This document shows, piece after piece, positions 4,745-7,202 of a stretch of DNA of 7,202 nucleotides. The position numbers and the translations under genes were made by a program. Source of the DNA: JBBIVP01 sp037439705 [NCBI: bacterium] (lineage in GTDB: Bacteria > JBBIVP01); the NCBI GenBank assembly GCA_037439705.1, contig JBBIVP010000053.1, positions 4,039-11,240 of the forward strand, in the 5' to 3' direction. Positions within the stretch are counted from its first letter, which is position 1, and each line of letters starts with the position of its first letter. The notes under the pieces were generated by a model. That model was given only the letters and a program-made list of their open reading frames with translations. It had not been told where the DNA came from and ran no database searches.

Positions 4745-5482
4745 TTAAAGTTCTATGGTTTCTCCAGGGTTAAGGATAAGAATTTTCTCAGGGTTATACA
4801 AAGGATGTGCTTTTAAAACCTCAACTGGTTCCCTTTCACCTTCAAGAGCAACTCTATATGCTCCCCAGTGAATCGGGATGAAGAATTTTGCCCTGAGGTC
4901 TAAAAAAGCCTTTATAGCTTCGTGAGGATTCATATGAAACTTTTTCATTATAAAGGATGGTAGATATGCGCCTATAGGAAGGAAAGCAATGTCTATATCA
5001 AATTTTTTTCCAATTTCTGAAAAGTGAGAGGAGTATGAGGTATCTCCTGCAAAGTATAGGGTTTTTGAATTGGTTTTTATGAGGTAGCTACACCATCCTC
5101 CTCTCCATTCCAGAAATCTTCTTGACCAATGAATTGCTGGAAGAGAAATGATTTGTAATCCATTTATCGTTATTTCTTCCCACCACCTCAGTTCATAAAT
5201 TTCCTTTAATTTTGCTTTTTTTACAATTTTCCCGGCTTCCCACGGGACTATTACCGGGATTTCCTTTTTGAAATATGAAAGGGTGAAAAGGTCTAAATGG
5301 TCGTAGTGGGTGTGTGAAATAAGGATGCAGGATGCTGAAAAATATACTTCCTCTTCAAGGATGGCACCGGTTTTTCTCCTCAGAACCTTTATTCTGGGAC
5401 TTACTACAGGGTCGGTTACAACTATATTTTTTTCTTCATCTTTTATAACAGTTGTTGAATGCCCTACAAATTGAATTTTCAA
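4745..5482 (-). CDS. MBL-fold metal-dependent hydrolase (NAPE-PLD / UlaG-like family)
   Basis: A 245-residue metallo-beta-lactamase-fold protein. The metal site is complete: H57-x-H59-x-D61-H62 (SHTHYDHLD), a histidine near 128 (PAIHWSRR), GDTSYS with its metal-bridging aspartate near 153, and the final histidine in IPIHWGAY near 209. The opening MKIQFVGHSTTVI and the HMNPHEAI motif are typical of the UlaG/NAPE-PLD-like subgroup (lactonases, phosphodiesterases and many uncharacterised members). No signal peptide, so cytoplasmic. Substrate unknown; a phosphodiester or lactone is plausible. The start is TTG at 5482, overlapping the TGA of the PilZ gene (TTGA), with no Shine-Dalgarno, which implies coupled translation. 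It belongs to the operon HIT, PilZ, MBL, and probably the nuclease-like gene 26 nt downstream. Confidence 0.88.
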   Translation of the reverse strand: MKIQFVGHSTTVIKDEEKNIVVTDPVVSPRIKVLRRKTGAILEEEVYFSASCILISHTHYDHLDLFTLSYFKKEIPVIVPWEAGKIVKKAKLKEIYELRWWEEITINGLQIISLPAIHWSRRFLEWRGGWCSYLIKTNSKTLYFAGDTSYSSHFSEIGKKFDIDIAFLPIGAYLPSFIMKKFHMNPHEAIKAFLDLRAKFFIPIHWGAYRVALEGEREPVEVLKAHPLYNPEKILILNPGETIEL

Positions 5483-5805
5483 ACTTGATATATATTTTCA
5501 ACAAACTTGCGGAGCAAGTTCTTCTGAAACTCTGATGTATTGACGAATTCTATGCCCATTCCTATTTTTTCCGAGTTTGTGGGCTTTTCCACCACTCTCA
5601 TGACCTTTCCCTTCAGTTTGAACTTCTGCGGAGCACCCGGAAGATAAAAATCTATAAGTAGTTCTGTCCCTACAGGATAGACTTCGCTTGTCTCTACAAA
5701 TATGTCATTTATACTTAAATCCTTTGAATATCCAAAGTGAAAATTACCATTCGCTATGAAAATTACCTCTGTTCTGAATTTTTTTCTTATTCCTTTCCTT
5801 TCCAT
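5479..5805 (-). CDS. PilZ-domain protein (putative cyclic di-GMP receptor)
   Basis: A 108-residue single-domain PilZ protein when started at the ATG at 5805. The cyclic di-GMP site is recognisable: overlapping RxxxR motifs (R3...R7...R11), then D29-x-S31-x-x-D34 (KDLSINDIFVET). The consensus second motif is (D/N)xSxxG, so the final glycine is replaced by aspartate; binding may be altered. The rest is the expected six-stranded barrel (VGTELLIDFYLP, KLKGKVMRVV, GMGIEFVNTS) plus a C-terminal helix. PilZ proteins couple cyclic di-GMP level to motility, surface or secretion functions; a single-domain protein would act through a partner. The ATG begins 1 nt after the stop of the HIT gene; a TTG at 5841 in frame would add 12 residues overlapping HIT and is less likely. 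Its stop overlaps the MBL gene start. Confidence 0.82.
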   Translation of the reverse strand: MERKGIRKKFRTEVIFIANGNFHFGYSKDLSINDIFVETSEVYPVGTELLIDFYLPGAPQKFKLKGKVMRVVEKPTNSEKIGMGIEFVNTSEFQKNLLRKFVENIYQV

Positions 5806-5806
5806 T

Positions 5807-6148
5807 TTAGCCCGGTGGCCATCCCAGTAATCTTCCACCAAGAAGATGCAGGTGGATGTGGAAAATACTCTGTCCCGCTTCTCTATTGCAATTTATAATG
5901 GTTCTGTACCCTCTTTCTGCAACTCCTTCTTTTTTTGCAATTTCCTTTGCTACAAGAAAAAGGTGACCTATAAGGTTTTTTTTATCTTCTGTAAGTTCGT
6001 TCAGTGTTGAAATATGTTCTTTTGGAATTATAAGAATGTGAACAGGAGCCTGCGGGTTTATATCCTTTATTCCCATTGAAATCTCATCTTCATACACCTT
6101 ATCAGCTTTGATTTCTCCTTTTATTATTTTGCAGAAAAGGCAATCCAT
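5807..6148 (-). CDS. HIT-family nucleotide hydrolase (HinT-like)
   Basis: A 113-residue protein, the usual length of the HinT branch. It opens CLFCKIIKGEI (cysteines 4 and 7), has the core INPQAPVHILIIPKEH at about 30-45, and ends with the histidine triad H97-I-H99-L-H101-LL, where H99 is the nucleophile forming a nucleotidyl intermediate, followed by GGRLLGWPPG. HinT proteins hydrolyse adenosine phosphoramidates and acyl-adenylates such as aminoacyl-AMP in the cytoplasm. It is the first gene of a tight operon with the PilZ and MBL genes. The ATG at 6148 lacks a Shine-Dalgarno and lies 6 nt after a -10-like box, suggesting a leaderless message. It is divergent from guaB. Confidence 0.93.
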   Translation of the reverse strand: MDCLFCKIIKGEIKADKVYEDEISMGIKDINPQAPVHILIIPKEHISTLNELTEDKKNLIGHLFLVAKEIAKKEGVAERGYRTIINCNREAGQSIFHIHLHLLGGRLLGWPPG

Positions 6149-6154
6149 GATAAT

Positions 6155-6183
6155 TTTCTAACAAATTTAAATTTTTTTTTCAA
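6155..6183 (-). promoter_or_regulatory. Promoter of the HIT operon, leaderless layout
   Basis: Reading the minus strand, TTGAAA (6183-6178) and TAGAAA (6160-6155, 4 of 6 to consensus) are 17 bp apart. The -10 ends 6 nt before the ATG at 6148, placing the transcription start at or next to the start codon. Confidence 0.45.
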
Positions 6184-6306
6184 GCAATAATTTTGTTTAA
6201 TCATTCTGAAGTTGAATGCGGATTAAGGAGAACATTAATTTGAGAACATAGGGGGTAGAGGATTTATGGTGGAAAAGGACAAACAGAGTTGAAAGAGAAA
6301 GTTCTC

Positions 6307-6334
6307 TTGACTGCATTTTTTAAATATGTAATAT
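6307..6334 (+). promoter_or_regulatory. Promoter of guaB, leaderless layout
   Basis: TTGACT (6307-6312) and TAATAT (6329-6334) are 16 bp apart. Six bases separate the -10 from the ATG at 6341, so the transcript would start at the initiation codon. TATAAA at 6332-6337 is an alternative -10 but would give a 19-bp spacer. Confidence 0.55.
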
Positions 6335-6340
6335 AAATAT

Positions 6341-7202
6341 ATGGCAGGACAAAAAAACAAGAGAAAAATATCGGAAGAAACATATTATACATTTGATGAT
6401 GTTCTTATTCTTCCTTCCTATTCTGATGTTCTCCCATCTGAGGTGGATGTGAGCACATATTTTGCTCGGGGTTATCCTTTAAATATCCCTCTTGTAAGTG
6501 CTGCAATGGATACGGTAACCGAATCCGCTACAGCGATTACTATGGCTTTAGAAGGCGGAGCGGGTGTGATACACAGAAATATGAGTATAGAAAGGCATGT
6601 TGAGGAAGTTAAAAAGGTAAAAAAGTATGCTGCTGGAATAATCATAGAACCTATCACATTGAGACCATATCAAAAAGTGAGAGAGGCTTTGAAGATAATG
6701 AAAGAGCATCTTATCTCTGGATTACCAATAACAGATGAAAACGGAGTGCTCCTCGGAATTGTCACAAGCAGGGATTTGAGGTTTGTGGAGCCTTCCCAGT
6801 ATGACCTTCCTGTTTCCAATTTTATGACGGGAAGGGATAAACTGGTTATGGTCCGTGAAAAAAAGGTTGGCCTTGCTAAATCAAAAGAGATAATGATGGA
6901 AAAAAAGATAGAAAAACTTCCTGTTGTGGATTCAAAAAGGGTTCTTAAGGGATTAATAACAAATAAGGATATAGAAAAGGCTGAAAGGCATCCATACGCT
7001 GTGAAGGATGGACTGGGAAGGCTTAAGGTAGCTGGTGCTATTGGTGTCACAAAAAAAGAAATAGAAAGGGCACACGCATTGGTTGAAGCTGGAATTGACG
7101 CATTAGTTATAGATACCGCTCACGGTAATACTAAGGCTGTTATTGAGACCTTAAAATATCTCAAGAAGAAATTTGATATTCCAGTTGTAGCAGGAAATGT
7201 GG
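6341..7202 (+). CDS. guaB: IMP dehydrogenase, N-terminal part (3' end outside window)
   Basis: 287 complete codons of a protein normally near 485 residues. It oxidises IMP to XMP with NAD, the committed step of GMP synthesis, in the cytoplasm. The opening TFDDVLILPSYSDVLP, then NIPLVSAAMDTVTE and GGAGVIHRNMSIE are diagnostic of the IMPDH barrel. Two CBS domains are inserted at about residues 95-215 (ISGLPITDENGVLLGIVTSRDL, and IEKLPVVDSKRVLKGLITNKDI), which mediate allosteric nucleotide control. The barrel resumes with VAGAIGV, GIDALVIDTAHG and ends at PVVAGNV; the catalytic cysteine loop lies beyond the window. The ATG at 6341 has no Shine-Dalgarno, and the only upstream in-frame ATG (6326) is followed at once by TAA, so this start is firm. 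The promoter layout suggests a leaderless message. Confidence 0.97.
   Translation, partial: MAGQKNKRKISEETYYTFDDVLILPSYSDVLPSEVDVSTYFARGYPLNIPLVSAAMDTVTESATAITMALEGGAGVIHRNMSIERHVEEVKKVKKYAAGIIIEPITLRPYQKVREALKIMKEHLISGLPITDENGVLLGIVTSRDLRFVEPSQYDLPVSNFMTGRDKLVMVREKKVGLAKSKEIMMEKKIEKLPVVDSKRVLKGLITNKDIEKAERHPYAVKDGLGRLKVAGAIGVTKKEIERAHALVEAGIDALVIDTAHGNTKAVIETLKYLKKKFDIPVVAGNV

Larger units (their letters stand above)
6149..6340. other. Divergent promoter region between HIT and guaB
   Basis: 192 bp holding outward-facing promoters for both flanking genes. The middle (about 6190-6300) is purine-rich on the plus strand. It contains only trivial reading frames (for example 8 codons at 6264, behind AGAGG). 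No riboswitch or operator palindrome is recognised. Confidence 0.5.

Noticed and set aside
6264-6290. An 8-codon frame with AGAGG upstream in the guaB/HIT intergenic region
   Set aside because: Too short and without attenuator-like codon repeats or a downstream terminator hairpin.
6670-7050. A 126-codon minus-strand frame
   Set aside because: It is opposite the CBS region of guaB and is a shadow of that conserved gene.

Overview
The window is a piece of a low-GC bacterial chromosome. Bacterial origin is supported by MutS2, PilZ and FecR families, by sigma70-like -35/-10 promoters, and by a ribosome binding site matching the usual bacterial 16S 3' tail. TTG start codons are frequent. I cannot assign a phylum from the sequence alone. 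Several genes appear to have their -10 box 6-7 nt before the ATG with no Shine-Dalgarno, so leaderless mRNAs may be common here.

Positions 1-1807 (+): the 3' part of a MutS2-like ATPase that ends after its KOW-like domain with no Smr domain, overlapping by 11 nt a cytoplasmic beta-lactamase-fold serine hydrolase. Positions 1870-2004 (+): tRNA-Ser(CGA) with its own promoter. Positions 2055-3031 (+): a visibly more AT-rich cassette directly downstream of the tRNA, holding a 72-residue antitoxin-like protein and an AbiEii-type nucleotidyltransferase toxin, which together make a probable type IV-like toxin-antitoxin pair.

Positions 3130-6148 (-): five genes. Transcription runs from a HIT-family nucleotide hydrolase to a PilZ protein, then an MBL-fold hydrolase, packed so tightly that they probably form one translationally coupled operon. 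Next, 26 nt on, comes a PD-(D/E)XK nuclease-like gene whose two halves lie in different frames, joined exactly at the slippery heptamer A AAA AAC. After it lies a stretch that looks like the decayed start of a small ribbon-helix-helix-type antitoxin gene. A FecR-domain protein with long charged coiled coils follows under its own promoter.

Positions 6149-6340 are a divergent promoter region, and 6341-7202 (+) is the 5' part of guaB (IMP dehydrogenase). The housekeeping genes (mutS2, guaB, HIT, tRNA) frame two accessory patches: the toxin-antitoxin cassette behind the tRNA, and the frameshifted nuclease with the antitoxin-like remnant. The most interesting observations are the precise -1 frameshift architecture of the nuclease gene, the repeated leaderless promoter layout, and the Smr-less MutS2.
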